Part shown: positions 26,943 to 34,976 of the stretch, piece after piece | How the letters are laid out: each line of letters begins with the position of its first letter | Position numbering within the stretch: position 1 is the stretch's first letter | Assembly (NCBI RefSeq): GCF_000013885.1 | Contig: NC_007964.1 | Span: 2,528,001-2,592,000 of the forward strand | Reading direction: 5' to 3' | DNA from: Nitrobacter hamburgensis X14 | Lineage (GTDB): Bacteria > Pseudomonadota > Alphaproteobacteria > Rhizobiales > Xanthobacteraceae | Length of the DNA: 64,000 nt | Notes under the pieces: generated by a model | Seen by the model: only the letters and a program-made list of their open reading frames with translations | Told to the model about the DNA's origin: nothing | The model's database searches: none | Made by a program: the position numbers and the translations under genes

Positions 26943-28043
26943 CTAGAGCTTCGGCGGATAGAGGTGAACGCCGCCGCAATAGTCGACGATACGATAACGC
27001 GATTCCGGCCGATGTTCACCTTCTCCGAAGGTTAAATCTGACTGCGACAGATAGTCCGGCCCCACCGGCGACTTGCCGTATCCGCCCGGAATATCGAGAA
27101 CATAATCCGGCTGGCACAGTCCGGACACACGGCCTCGCAGTGCGCGCATCAGCGCCCGGCCCTGCTCCAGCGTGGTCCGCAGATGCGCCGTGCCCGGCGC
27201 GAGGTCGCCGTGGTGCAGATAGTACGGCTTGATGCGGCATTCGACGAAGGCGCGCATCAGCGCTTCCAGCGTCGCCGCGTCATCGTTGACGCCGCGCAGC
27301 AGCACCGACTGGCTGACCATGGGAATACCGGCATCGACGATCCGCGCGCAGGCCGAGCGCGCCGCGGCGGTCAGTTCGCGGGGATGATTGGCGTGCAGCG
27401 CCAGCCAGGTGGTGGCGCCCGCCGCTTTCAAGGCCGCCACCATCTCGTCGCTGACTCGCGTGGGATCGGCGACCGGCACGCGGCTATGGATGCGGACGAT
27501 CTTGACGTGACCGATCCCGGCAAGCTCGGCCATGATCTCGGCCAGCCGCCGCGGCGACAGCATCAGCGGGTCGCCGCCGGTCAGGATCACTTCCCAGACT
27601 TCCGGATGCGAGCGGATGTAATCGAGCGCGGCCGTGGCCGCGGATTTCGACAGCGCGGTTTCCTTGGCGGGCCCTACCATCTCACGACGGAAGCAAAACC
27701 GGCAATAGACCGCGCAGACATGAACGAGCTTGAGCAGAACCCGGTCGGGATAACGGTGGACGATTCCGTCCACCGGTGAATGCGCGCGATCGCCGATCGG
27801 ATCGGCGCGCTCGCCGGGCTGCGCCGCCAGCTCATCGACACTCGGGAGATATTGTCGCGCGATCGGATCGTCGGGATCGTCGGGATCGATCAGGCTGGCC
27901 ACCTCCGGCGTGACCGCGATCGCATAGCGCGCGGCAACCCTGGCGAGATCGGGCAGAGCCGCGGCCGGCGCGAGGCCATGGGCAATCAGGTCCTCCGGCT
28001 GGCGCAATGTCGAAACGACGCTTCTGTTGGTCCTGACGCTCAT
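26943..28043 (-). CDS. epmB: EF-P beta-lysylation protein EpmB (lysine 2,3-aminomutase family)
   Basis: 366-residue radical SAM enzyme. The cluster motif CAVYCRFC (CxxxCxxC, about residue 125) is followed by FRREMVG, and the core has EVILTGGDPLMLS. PLP-binding features of the KamA family are in the C-terminal half. In E. coli EpmB converts alpha-lysine to beta-lysine for EF-P modification. The ATG at 28043 overlaps the epmA stop (ATGA), and efp lies just beyond, so the context favours EpmB over a catabolic aminomutase. Confidence 0.92.
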   Translation of the reverse strand: MSVRTNRSVVSTLRQPEDLIAHGLAPAAALPDLARVAARYAIAVTPEVASLIDPDDPDDPIARQYLPSVDELAAQPGERADPIGDRAHSPVDGIVHRYPDRVLLKLVHVCAVYCRFCFRREMVGPAKETALSKSAATAALDYIRSHPEVWEVILTGGDPLMLSPRRLAEIMAELAGIGHVKIVRIHSRVPVADPTRVSDEMVAALKAAGATTWLALHANHPRELTAAARSACARIVDAGIPMVSQSVLLRGVNDDAATLEALMRAFVECRIKPYYLHHGDLAPGTAHLRTTLEQGRALMRALRGRVSGLCQPDYVLDIPGGYGKSPVGPDYLSQSDLTFGEGEHRPESRYRIVDYCGGVHLYPPKL

Positions 28044-29077
28044 GCATCCTCCGCAGGCGGCGTCCACACCACCTGATCGATCCGCAATGCGCCGCTTGCC
28101 AGCATCACCAGCCGGTCGAAGCCCAGCGCCACCCCGCTCGCTTCCGGCATTTGCGCGACCGCCGCAAGAAAATCCTCATCCAGCGGATAGCGCTCGCCGT
28201 AGCGGCTTTGCTTGTCGTCCATCGCCCGGTTGAAACGGATGCGCTGTTCGGCGGCGTCGGTCAATTCACCAAACCCGTTCGCAAGCTCGACGCCGCAGGC
28301 ATAGATCTCGAAACGCTCGGCAACGCGGCTGTCGGCCGGATCGATGCGCGCCAATGCGGCTTCCGGCGCTGGATATTTGGACAGTATCGTCAACCTCCCC
28401 TGCCCGAGACGGGGCTCGACATGCTCGACCAGCACCTTGCTGAAAATATCCGACCAGGTGTCGTCGTCCGCGATCCGCACTCGCGCCTGCGCCGCCAGCG
28501 CGGCGCGATCGCCCTCGCCGCCGACCACGGTTTTCAAGAGGTCGATCCCGGCGAAGCGATCGAACGCGGCGGCGACTGTCAGTAATTCCGGCTCCGCAAA
28601 CGGATCGGCGTGCCGGCCGCGAAACGAGAACGCGCCTATACCTGTCGCCTTCGCCGCGCGGGCAATCACGGCGATGCAGTCGGCCATGATGACGTCGTAG
28701 GACCTGCCTGCGCGATACCACTCCAGCATGGTGAATTCAGCGAGGTGCAGATCGCCGCGCTCGCGGTCCCGAAACACCCGCGCGAACTCCACGACCTTCT
28801 GCTCACCGGCCGCCAGCAGCTTCTTGCAGGCGAATTCCGGGGAGGTGCGCAAGTAGCGCGTAACCTGATCGCCGGCCGGCGATGTCAGCGTGGTGCGGGG
28901 CGCGTGAAGGTGGGTTTCGTTGCCCGGCGACGCCTGCAAAACGCCGGTTTCGACCTCGACGAAGCCCTGCGCGTCGAACCATGCCCGCAGCGCACGGGTC
29001 ACGGCGACGCGCGCCTGCAGAAACGCCCGCCGGTCCGCGTGCCTGGCCCGGTCCCACCAGGGTGAAATTCGATTCAT
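28040..29077 (-). CDS. epmA: EF-P lysine ligase EpmA (PoxA/GenX)
   Basis: 345-residue class II lysyl-tRNA synthetase paralogue without an anticodon-binding domain. Motif 2 is FARVFRDRERGDLHLAEFTMLEWY and motif 3 is SGVALGFDRLVML. It ligates beta-lysine onto a conserved lysine of EF-P. It overlaps epmB by 4 bp and is divergent from efp with 143 bp between, so a shared control region serves the protein and its modifiers. Confidence 0.95.
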   Translation of the reverse strand: MNRISPWWDRARHADRRAFLQARVAVTRALRAWFDAQGFVEVETGVLQASPGNETHLHAPRTTLTSPAGDQVTRYLRTSPEFACKKLLAAGEQKVVEFARVFRDRERGDLHLAEFTMLEWYRAGRSYDVIMADCIAVIARAAKATGIGAFSFRGRHADPFAEPELLTVAAAFDRFAGIDLLKTVVGGEGDRAALAAQARVRIADDDTWSDIFSKVLVEHVEPRLGQGRLTILSKYPAPEAALARIDPADSRVAERFEIYACGVELANGFGELTDAAEQRIRFNRAMDDKQSRYGERYPLDEDFLAAVAQMPEASGVALGFDRLVMLASGALRIDQVVWTPPAEDA

Positions 29078-29220
29078 CCATCCTCAGCAATCGACCGGAA
29101 TCGGTCCCAAACCACTGGCGCCGACGGGCCAAATCAGTATGTTCGGCCCGAAACCGCCTCAACAGCCGCAGGACGCCCCGTCCGGACCGGTCTCGAGCCC
29201 GAACCTTAGGAAATCCAGCC

Positions 29221-29787
29221 TTGAGAGTCATCGCCAGTTCTATTCGCAAGGGCAACGTCATCGAGCAAGACGGCAAGCTCTACGTGGTCCTGACCGCGGA
29301 AAACATCCACCCCGGCAAGGGAACCCCGGTCAGCCAGATCGAGATGCGGCGGATCAGCGACGGCGTGAAGATTTCCGAGCGCTACAAGACCACCGACCAG
29401 GTCGAGCGCGCCACCATCGAGGACCACAACTTCACCTTCCTCTATGAAGATGCCGACGGCTTCCACTTCATGAATGCCGAGAACTACGATCAGGTCCAGG
29501 TGCCCAAGGATGTCGTGGGCAACGTCGCGCCCTACCTGCAGGAAAACATGGTGGTGAAACTGTCCCTGCACGAGATGGTGCCGGTGGCGATCACGCTACC
29601 GCAGCGGGTGACGCTCGAAGTGGTCGAAACCGAGCCGGTCACCAAGGGGCAGACCGCGTCCTCGTCCTACAAGCCCGCCATGTTGTCGAACGGCGTCCGC
29701 ACCGGCGTGCCGCCCCATGTCGCCGTCGGCACGCGGATCGTGGTGATGACGGAAGACGGCTCCTACGTCGAACGCGCCAAGGACTAG
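29221..29787 (+). CDS. efp: Elongation factor P
   Basis: 188-residue translation factor that rescues ribosomes stalled at polyproline. It starts with TTG (29221) after TAGGAAA: MRVIASSIRKGNVI is the conserved N-terminus, and longer in-frame starts read through the divergent promoter. The loop lysine that is beta-lysylated is Lys33 in NIHPGKGTP. The OB domains follow (VTLEVVETEPVTKGQT, VPPHVAVGTRIVV). The last codon and TAG stop merge into a dispersed repeat. Confidence 0.96.
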   Translation: MRVIASSIRKGNVIEQDGKLYVVLTAENIHPGKGTPVSQIEMRRISDGVKISERYKTTDQVERATIEDHNFTFLYEDADGFHFMNAENYDQVQVPKDVVGNVAPYLQENMVVKLSLHEMVPVAITLPQRVTLEVVETEPVTKGQTASSSYKPAMLSNGVRTGVPPHVAVGTRIVVMTEDGSYVERAKD

Positions 29788-29889
29788 AGCCTTTTCGCTT
29801 CTGATAGAATCAGAAGCGGGCTCTATGATTTTGATTTGACGCGTTTTCTTCCCGCGAACCGGTACCCACTTCGCTCGAAAACGCTCTAA
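29785..29889. repeat. Dispersed palindromic repeat, AGAGC family
   Basis: Starts TAGAGCC, whose TAG is the efp stop codon. The hairpin CGCTTCTGAT-aga-ATCAGAAGCG follows, then TTTGATTTGACGCGTTTTC, GCGAACCGGTACCCAC and TTCGCTCGAAAACGCTCTA. It lacks the CCTCGGG stem that larger copies carry, so it is a deletion variant. Confidence 0.85.
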
Positions 29890-29921
29890 CAGAAACGCCG
29901 ACGGGAAGCAGGGCCACGGAT

Positions 29922-31619
29922 GTGAGACTGACGGTTCGCGGCAACAGTCCTCTCCGGTTCTTAAGACGCGCGGCCGCGGCGTGGCTGCTGCTCGCGGCCG
30001 CCACCGGCGGTGCCGCCGCCGACGACTTCAAGACCCCCGGCATTTCGATCGCCCGGGTAGAATGGCGCACCGTTCTCGACCAGTTCAAGTCCGAGATCGA
30101 GGCCTGGCCTGCTATCGACGACCGCTTCACCGTCAATGCATTGCGCCACCTGCCGCCGTCCGATCCGCGCATCATGCCGGCGCTGATGCAGCTCAATGCG
30201 GTAACGCTGCCGCTTTTTGCGCGCATCAACCAGAGTCCGGTGCCGGTGCTGCTGCCGTTCGATGCCGGCATGTATCTCAACGCGCGCGCGACCGGCGCAC
30301 CGGCGAGCCTGCCGCTCGCACATTATCAGGCGGGATTTCAGCGGCAAATGTTCGACGCCGGTCTGGCCGGCTATGATGCGAAGTTCGCGCTGGCGCCCGG
30401 CGCCGGTGAGGGCATGCCGCAACTGAACTTCACCAGGCCCGTCGAAGTCCAGATCACCGGGTCGATCCTGACCTACGACATCGACGATCCGTCGGGAGGA
30501 AAAGGCGAGCCCGTGAGCGCGCTCGCGGCGCAGTTTCCGGATCTCCGGCGCGTCATTCGCGAAGGTTACGTGCGCTACGCTTTCACGCGGTTCGGCGCTC
30601 CCTACGTGGTTTCGATCCCTTGTCTCGACAGCGCGCCGCGCACAAACCGGCTGGCTTGCCGCGAGGCGTCGGTGGTGGCCGAGCGGTTTCTGAAAGCGTT
30701 GCGCATCGCCGGCGGGCGGCCGTCGCAATCCCGCAGGAATATCGCGCCCGGCGTCATGCCGCGCCCTGCGGCCCCCTCGCCCGATTTTACCTACCGGCCT
30801 CCGGGCGACATCATCACGAACAGCGGCTATCGCGGCCAGGGCGGCCGCGCCGATCCGACCGTCTACTCGCAGATCCGGTTTCCGATCGAACAGGCGCCGG
30901 CTTACGCGAACTCGCAATCGTTTCTGAACTGGGGCGACTGCTTCCACCGCGGCCGCATTCCGCCGCCCCACGCCAAAGGCGACGCCTATCATTGCAAGTC
31001 GAGCAACAAACCGCTGGTGTTCGACGAATCCGCCACCGAGAACTATTCCTACCCCTGGCAGGACAATTTCTGCGAGGCCCGCGATTTCGACGTCGGACAA
31101 TGCCCCGCAGGGTCCGGACATCAGGGTCAGGACCTTCGCCCGGCAACATGCACGCTCCGCAACAAGGGCGCCGACCGCTGCATTCCGAACCGCTATGCGG
31201 TCGTGGCCGTACGTGACGGCGTCATCATCCGCTCGCCGAAACAACAGGCGGCGACGTTGCTGATCGACACGCGCAACGAGCACGTGCGCTTTCGTTACAT
31301 GCACATGAACCCGGCGCAACTCGATGAGGACGGCATCATCAATGATCGTCGCGTGAGCGAAGGCGAAAAGATCGGTCTGGTGTCGAATTACATGGATCAC
31401 TCCGGGGGCACCACGACCCACCTGCATTTCGACGTGCAGGTCTTCACGCGCGACGGCTGGCTCTGGGTCAACCCCTATGTCACGCTCATTTCGGCCTATG
31501 AGCGCCTGATCGGCGGACGTGGCCGCGAGGTCGCCGCCGAACCCGCGGCGGGCCCGCCGACCGCGAAGCCGCAGGATCCCACCCATCCCGAGAAACCCGC
31601 CGAGGGCGAGGACGACTGA
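29922..31619 (+). CDS. M23 family metallopeptidase (LytM-type)
   Basis: 565 residues with a signal peptide (basic start, LLLAAATGGAAA). The C-terminal third carries the M23 zinc motifs: SGHQGQD (HxxxD, about 405) and TTHLHFDV (HxH, about 500). Four or more Cys residues around the active site (CEARDFDVGQC, CTLRNKGADRC) probably form disulfides. These enzymes cut peptidoglycan cross-bridges or act as amidase activators. A Pro/Ala-rich tail ends the protein. It starts with GTG 29922. The next gene, also a wall enzyme, lies 69 bp downstream. Confidence 0.88.
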   Translation: MRLTVRGNSPLRFLRRAAAAWLLLAAATGGAAADDFKTPGISIARVEWRTVLDQFKSEIEAWPAIDDRFTVNALRHLPPSDPRIMPALMQLNAVTLPLFARINQSPVPVLLPFDAGMYLNARATGAPASLPLAHYQAGFQRQMFDAGLAGYDAKFALAPGAGEGMPQLNFTRPVEVQITGSILTYDIDDPSGGKGEPVSALAAQFPDLRRVIREGYVRYAFTRFGAPYVVSIPCLDSAPRTNRLACREASVVAERFLKALRIAGGRPSQSRRNIAPGVMPRPAAPSPDFTYRPPGDIITNSGYRGQGGRADPTVYSQIRFPIEQAPAYANSQSFLNWGDCFHRGRIPPPHAKGDAYHCKSSNKPLVFDESATENYSYPWQDNFCEARDFDVGQCPAGSGHQGQDLRPATCTLRNKGADRCIPNRYAVVAVRDGVIIRSPKQQAATLLIDTRNEHVRFRYMHMNPAQLDEDGIINDRRVSEGEKIGLVSNYMDHSGGTTTHLHFDVQVFTRDGWLWVNPYVTLISAYERLIGGRGREVAAEPAAGPPTAKPQDPTHPEKPAEGEDD

Positions 31620-31688
31620 GGAAGACTTAAGTTCCCGCAACGCAATGAAACTTTGCCGCCGGGCGCTCCCCTCCGTTAAGCTGGCCCC

Positions 31689-32912
31689 ATGATGATCTTC
31701 GATTCTCGAATCCAGTTCAGCCGGCGCAGCGCGCTGCAATGTCTCGGTGCGGCGGCGGCGCTCGCGCCCTTCCCGGCTCTCGCAGCCATGCCTCAGGGCT
31801 TCGAGCAGTGGCGCGACAAATTCCGCGCCCGCGCGCTGTCCAAGGGCATCTCAGACGCGACATGGGCCCGCTGCGTGGGCCGGATCGAGCCGGACATGAG
31901 CGTCTTCAAGCAGATGCGCAAACAGCCGGAGTTTCACGAAAAGACCTGGCAGTACATCAACCGCCGCGTCTCGGACTGGCGCATTACCGCCGGCAAGGAG
32001 GCGCTGCGGAAGAACGAGGCGCTGTTCGCGCGGATCGAGCACGATTTCGGTGTCGAGCGCGGCACGCTGCTGGCGTTGTGGGGCGTCGAATCCGCGTTCG
32101 GCGATCCGCTGGTGCAGAAGAACCACATGCGCCCGGTGTTCCCTTCGCTGGCGGCGCTTGCCTGGAACGAACCGCGCCGCCGCCGCTATTGGGAAACCGA
32201 ACTGATCAACGCGCTGCGGATCGTGGACAAGGGCTGGAGCACGCCCGAGGAGATGCGTGGCTCCTGGGCCGGCGCGATGGGACACACCCAATGGATGCCC
32301 GAGGTCTGGCTCAACGTCGGCATGGACTATGATCGCGACGGCCGGGTCTCGCCGTTTGGAAAACCCGACGACGCACTGGGATCGACCGCGCGATACCTTA
32401 TCAAGCGTGGACGATATCATCGCGGCGAGCATTGGGGGTATGAAGTGCGCGCATCCGCCGGCGCAAGCGCCAGCCGCACCTATGCCGCGTGGGCCACCGC
32501 CGGCGTGCATCGCGCCGACGGCAAGCCGTTTCCGCAGCCGAATGCGTCGGCCAAACTCTGGGTCCCGGAATCGGACGGTCCGGCATTCCTGCTGGGCCCC
32601 AATTTCTTCGCCGTGCGCAGCTACAATCCGTCGATGAATTATACGCTGGCGATCTGCCATCTCGGCGATCGTATTCTCGGGGCACCGCCTTTCATCCAGC
32701 CTTTCCCCGGTTCGGAACGCACGCTCACGCTCGCGGAAGTGCAGGAAGTGCAGACACGTCTGACCAGCGCCGGCTTCGATACCGGCGGCACCGACGGCCG
32801 CGTCGGCAACGACACCATGAAGGCGGTGAAGGATTTCCAGACCCGCGTCGGATTGCCTGCCGACGGCTACGCCGGACTCGAGGTTTTGGCGCGGCTTCGG
32901 CGCGGCGGCTGA
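31689..32912 (+). CDS. Lytic murein transglycosylase (MltB-like) with PG-binding domain
   Basis: 407 residues. The N-terminal signal has SRRSALQCLG followed by a hydrophobic stretch and ALAA, compatible with Tat or Sec export. The SLT_2/MltB catalytic domain has Glu134 in LWGVESAFGDP, GSWAGAMGHTQWMP and FAVRSYNPSMNY. The C-terminal 60 residues (VQEVQTRLTSAGFDTGG...) form a peptidoglycan_binding_1 domain. It cleaves glycan strands to anhydro-muropeptides; anmK near the end of the window acts on their products. Confidence 0.92.
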   Translation: MMIFDSRIQFSRRSALQCLGAAAALAPFPALAAMPQGFEQWRDKFRARALSKGISDATWARCVGRIEPDMSVFKQMRKQPEFHEKTWQYINRRVSDWRITAGKEALRKNEALFARIEHDFGVERGTLLALWGVESAFGDPLVQKNHMRPVFPSLAALAWNEPRRRRYWETELINALRIVDKGWSTPEEMRGSWAGAMGHTQWMPEVWLNVGMDYDRDGRVSPFGKPDDALGSTARYLIKRGRYHRGEHWGYEVRASAGASASRTYAAWATAGVHRADGKPFPQPNASAKLWVPESDGPAFLLGPNFFAVRSYNPSMNYTLAICHLGDRILGAPPFIQPFPGSERTLTLAEVQEVQTRLTSAGFDTGGTDGRVGNDTMKAVKDFQTRVGLPADGYAGLEVLARLRRGG

Positions 32913-32949
32913 ATAGAGCACAATGGATTCAGGATGAATCAGCCTGCCC

Positions 32950-33063
32950 GTCATTGCGAGTTCGCGACAAAATTGGTTTTTGCCAATTTTGCGCTGAGCG
33001 AAGCAATCCATAAGGCTACAACGGAAGGCTGGATTGCTTCGTCGCTTCGCTCCTCGCAATGAC
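32950..33063. repeat. Dispersed palindromic repeat, GTCATTGCGA family, copy 2
   Basis: Begins GTCATTGCGAGTTCGCGACA, contains AATTGG-tttttg-CCAATT, GAAGCAATCCAT and GGATTGCTTCGTCGCTTCGC, and ends CGCAATGAC. It is longer than copy 1 owing to the inner AATTGG hairpin; copy 3 (59570-59684) has a comparable inner insert. Confidence 0.85.
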
Positions 33064-33078
33064 GAAGATAATCCAGTC

Positions 33079-33501
33079 TTAGCTCTCGGCCACCACAGCA
33101 GTGAGATCGACCTCGACCAACATGCCGGGCCACGCCAGATTGTTGATGAACAAAAAAGTGTGCGCCGGCAGGCCGGGCGCATCCTTAAACGCCTCGGCGC
33201 GGGCGCGGTGATAGTTTGGCGCCTCGCGCACGTCGAGCAGGTAGGCGCTGATCTTGACGACATCGGCAAGCGTCGCGCCGTGCCTGGCAAGCACCGCCGC
33301 CGCTTTCTCGTAAGCCAGCCGCGTTTGCTGGTAGACGTCGCCGGGATGGTGGATCACACCCGGCGCGTCGCCCGTGTCCTCGGCGCCGATTCCCGACAGG
33401 AACAGCAGTCTCCCCGGCCCCTTGACGCTGACGACCTCGGAAAACGAGGTCTTCGACCATCCCGCATATTGAAAGTGCTGCTTTTCCAGCTTGCCGGGCA
33501 T
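33079..33501 (-). CDS. RidA family protein
   Basis: 140-residue Rid/YjgF/UK114 protein, reading from ATG 33501 (MPGKLEKQHFQYAG). Members hydrolyse reactive 2-aminoacrylate and related imines. Landmarks are LFLSGIGA, the QTRLAYEKAAAVLA helix, DVVKISAYLLDV and the terminal GMLVEVDLTAVV. The usual substrate-contact Arg in the C-terminal IPAR-type loop is not obvious (AHTFLFINNLAWPG), so it may belong to a non-archetypal Rid subgroup. It lies between a repeat and the IS element. Confidence 0.85.
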   Translation of the reverse strand: MPGKLEKQHFQYAGWSKTSFSEVVSVKGPGRLLFLSGIGAEDTGDAPGVIHHPGDVYQQTRLAYEKAAAVLARHGATLADVVKISAYLLDVREAPNYHRARAEAFKDAPGLPAHTFLFINNLAWPGMLVEVDLTAVVAES

Positions 33502-33585
33502 CGTCGGGCTCCTTTTGCCGTGGTGTTGACGGTGACCCTCGTTGCCACAATGCGTCACACCGATGCAAATCGGCTTTGACTCATA

Positions 33586-34959
33586 TGTGGAACGGCCCGG
33601 TTAGCAAGGTATTCGTCGCATAAATCGCCGTCGGACGGTGCAGTCATATGTCCGGCCTAATTGGCGCGGTCCTTAACCGCTGGCCACGATGAGATCCGCG
33701 ATACCGATCGCCTAATCAAATTCACGCGCTCGAAGGCGCAGTGCGTCAGACGGTCTGGTCGGCATCGAGGTATCGTCCCTCAGGTTCATCATGCTTTGGC
33801 ACCTTGCCGCTTGATCCCAGCGCGAGACGCCGGAATTCCTTTTGTTCTATGCCCTCGTCATGATCGCGGGTGCTTGGTACGTGCCGCCTTTGACGAGAAG
33901 CGCCCAAATCGTGCGGGCGATCTTGTTGGCCAGCGCGACGGCTACGACCTTATATGGTCGCCGTGCCATCAGCGAGATGATCCACGAGGGCAGCTTTACG
34001 CCTCTGCGAGCTTGCTTCAGGATCGATGTCGCGCCAACGATCAGCAGCGTGCGCAACTGTTTATTTCCCTGTTTTGATATTCGGCCAAGCCGCTCCTTGC
34101 CGCCGCTGGAGTTAGCTCGCGGAGTAATTCCGATCCAGGCAGCAAGATCGCGGCCCGTTTTGAATACCGTGGGATCCTGAATTGTGGCTCGGACTGTCGC
34201 GGCGATGATCGGTCCGACGCCTGGGATGCTGGTCAGTCGCCAGGCGGTCTCATCTGCCTTCACTGTCGCGATGATCTTCGTATCGAGTTTCTCGATACGT
34301 GCCGTCAGCATCTCGATTTGCTCGGCCATCTCGAGGAGCGCTGCCCGAGCCGCGACTGGGAGACGCGTGTCCTCTGCGTCCCGCAGGACCAGGATGAGCT
34401 TCGCGATACTGGTCATGCCCGCGGCGGCGATGATGCCGAGCTCAGCCATATGAGCACGCATTGCATTCGCCGTCTGGCTCCGCTGACGGACGAATAGTTC
34501 ACGGGTCCTCAGCACCATGCAGGCTGCCTGTTCGGCGGGGGTCTTGATGGGCACGAAGCGCATGGTGGGCCGCGATACTGCTTCGCAAATCGCCTCGGCA
34601 TCAGCAGCGTCGGTCTTGCTTCGCTTGACGTAGGCCTTCACGTAGGTCGGCGGCATCATCCTGACCGTATGCCCGAGTTGCCCAATGGCATTCGCCCAGT
34701 AGTGCGAGCTTGCACACGCCTCGATCCCGACAAGGCACGGGTCGATAGCGCGGAAGAAGTCCAGCACCTGCGATCGCCGCAAGGCTCGGCGGACGACGAT
34801 ACTCCCGTCGTCGGCAATGCCGTGGACCTGAAATACCGACTTGGCCAAGTCTAAGCCGATCGTGATAATCTTCTCCATGGGAACGGTTCCTTTTGTTTCG
34901 TGGCGGTTCGCATCACCACGATAAGCACCTTCGGTGCCGCTTCGAAGGGCCGTTCCACA
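33586..34959. mobile_element. IS110-family insertion sequence (IS1111-like)
   Basis: A perfect 13-bp inverted repeat, TGTGGAACGGCCC at 33586-33598 and its complement at 34947-34959, brackets a complete IS110-type transposase gene. Subterminal inverted repeats are typical of the IS1111 subgroup, so the true ends lie a few bases further out. The 248 bp between the transposase stop and the left repeat are non-coding. The right end falls within about 17 bp of the recJ stop, so no gene is broken. No target duplication was identified. Confidence 0.85.
33847..34878 (-). CDS. IS110 family transposase
   Basis: 343 residues, apparently intact. The N-terminal DEDD RuvC-like domain shows GLDLAKSVFQVH, VGIEACASSHYW and KRSKTDAADAEAI. 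The C-terminal transposase_20 domain has IPGVGPIIAATV, FKTGRDLAAWIGITP and GKERLGRISKQGNKQLR with the conserved serine region. Codon use is slightly less GC-biased than in neighbouring core genes. Confidence 0.95.
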   Translation of the reverse strand: MEKIITIGLDLAKSVFQVHGIADDGSIVVRRALRRSQVLDFFRAIDPCLVGIEACASSHYWANAIGQLGHTVRMMPPTYVKAYVKRSKTDAADAEAICEAVSRPTMRFVPIKTPAEQAACMVLRTRELFVRQRSQTANAMRAHMAELGIIAAAGMTSIAKLILVLRDAEDTRLPVAARAALLEMAEQIEMLTARIEKLDTKIIATVKADETAWRLTSIPGVGPIIAATVRATIQDPTVFKTGRDLAAWIGITPRANSSGGKERLGRISKQGNKQLRTLLIVGATSILKQARRGVKLPSWIISLMARRPYKVVAVALANKIARTIWALLVKGGTYQAPAIMTRA

Positions 34960-34976
34960 CCATCAAATAACGGGTG

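Noticed and set aside
29961..31739. 592-codon minus-strand open frame
   Set aside because: Antisense to the M23 peptidase gene, with typical shadow composition.
33586..33846. Separate small gene left of the transposase
   Set aside because: Short plus-strand frames here are non-coding IS sequence between the transposase stop and the left inverted repeat; no RBS or domain.
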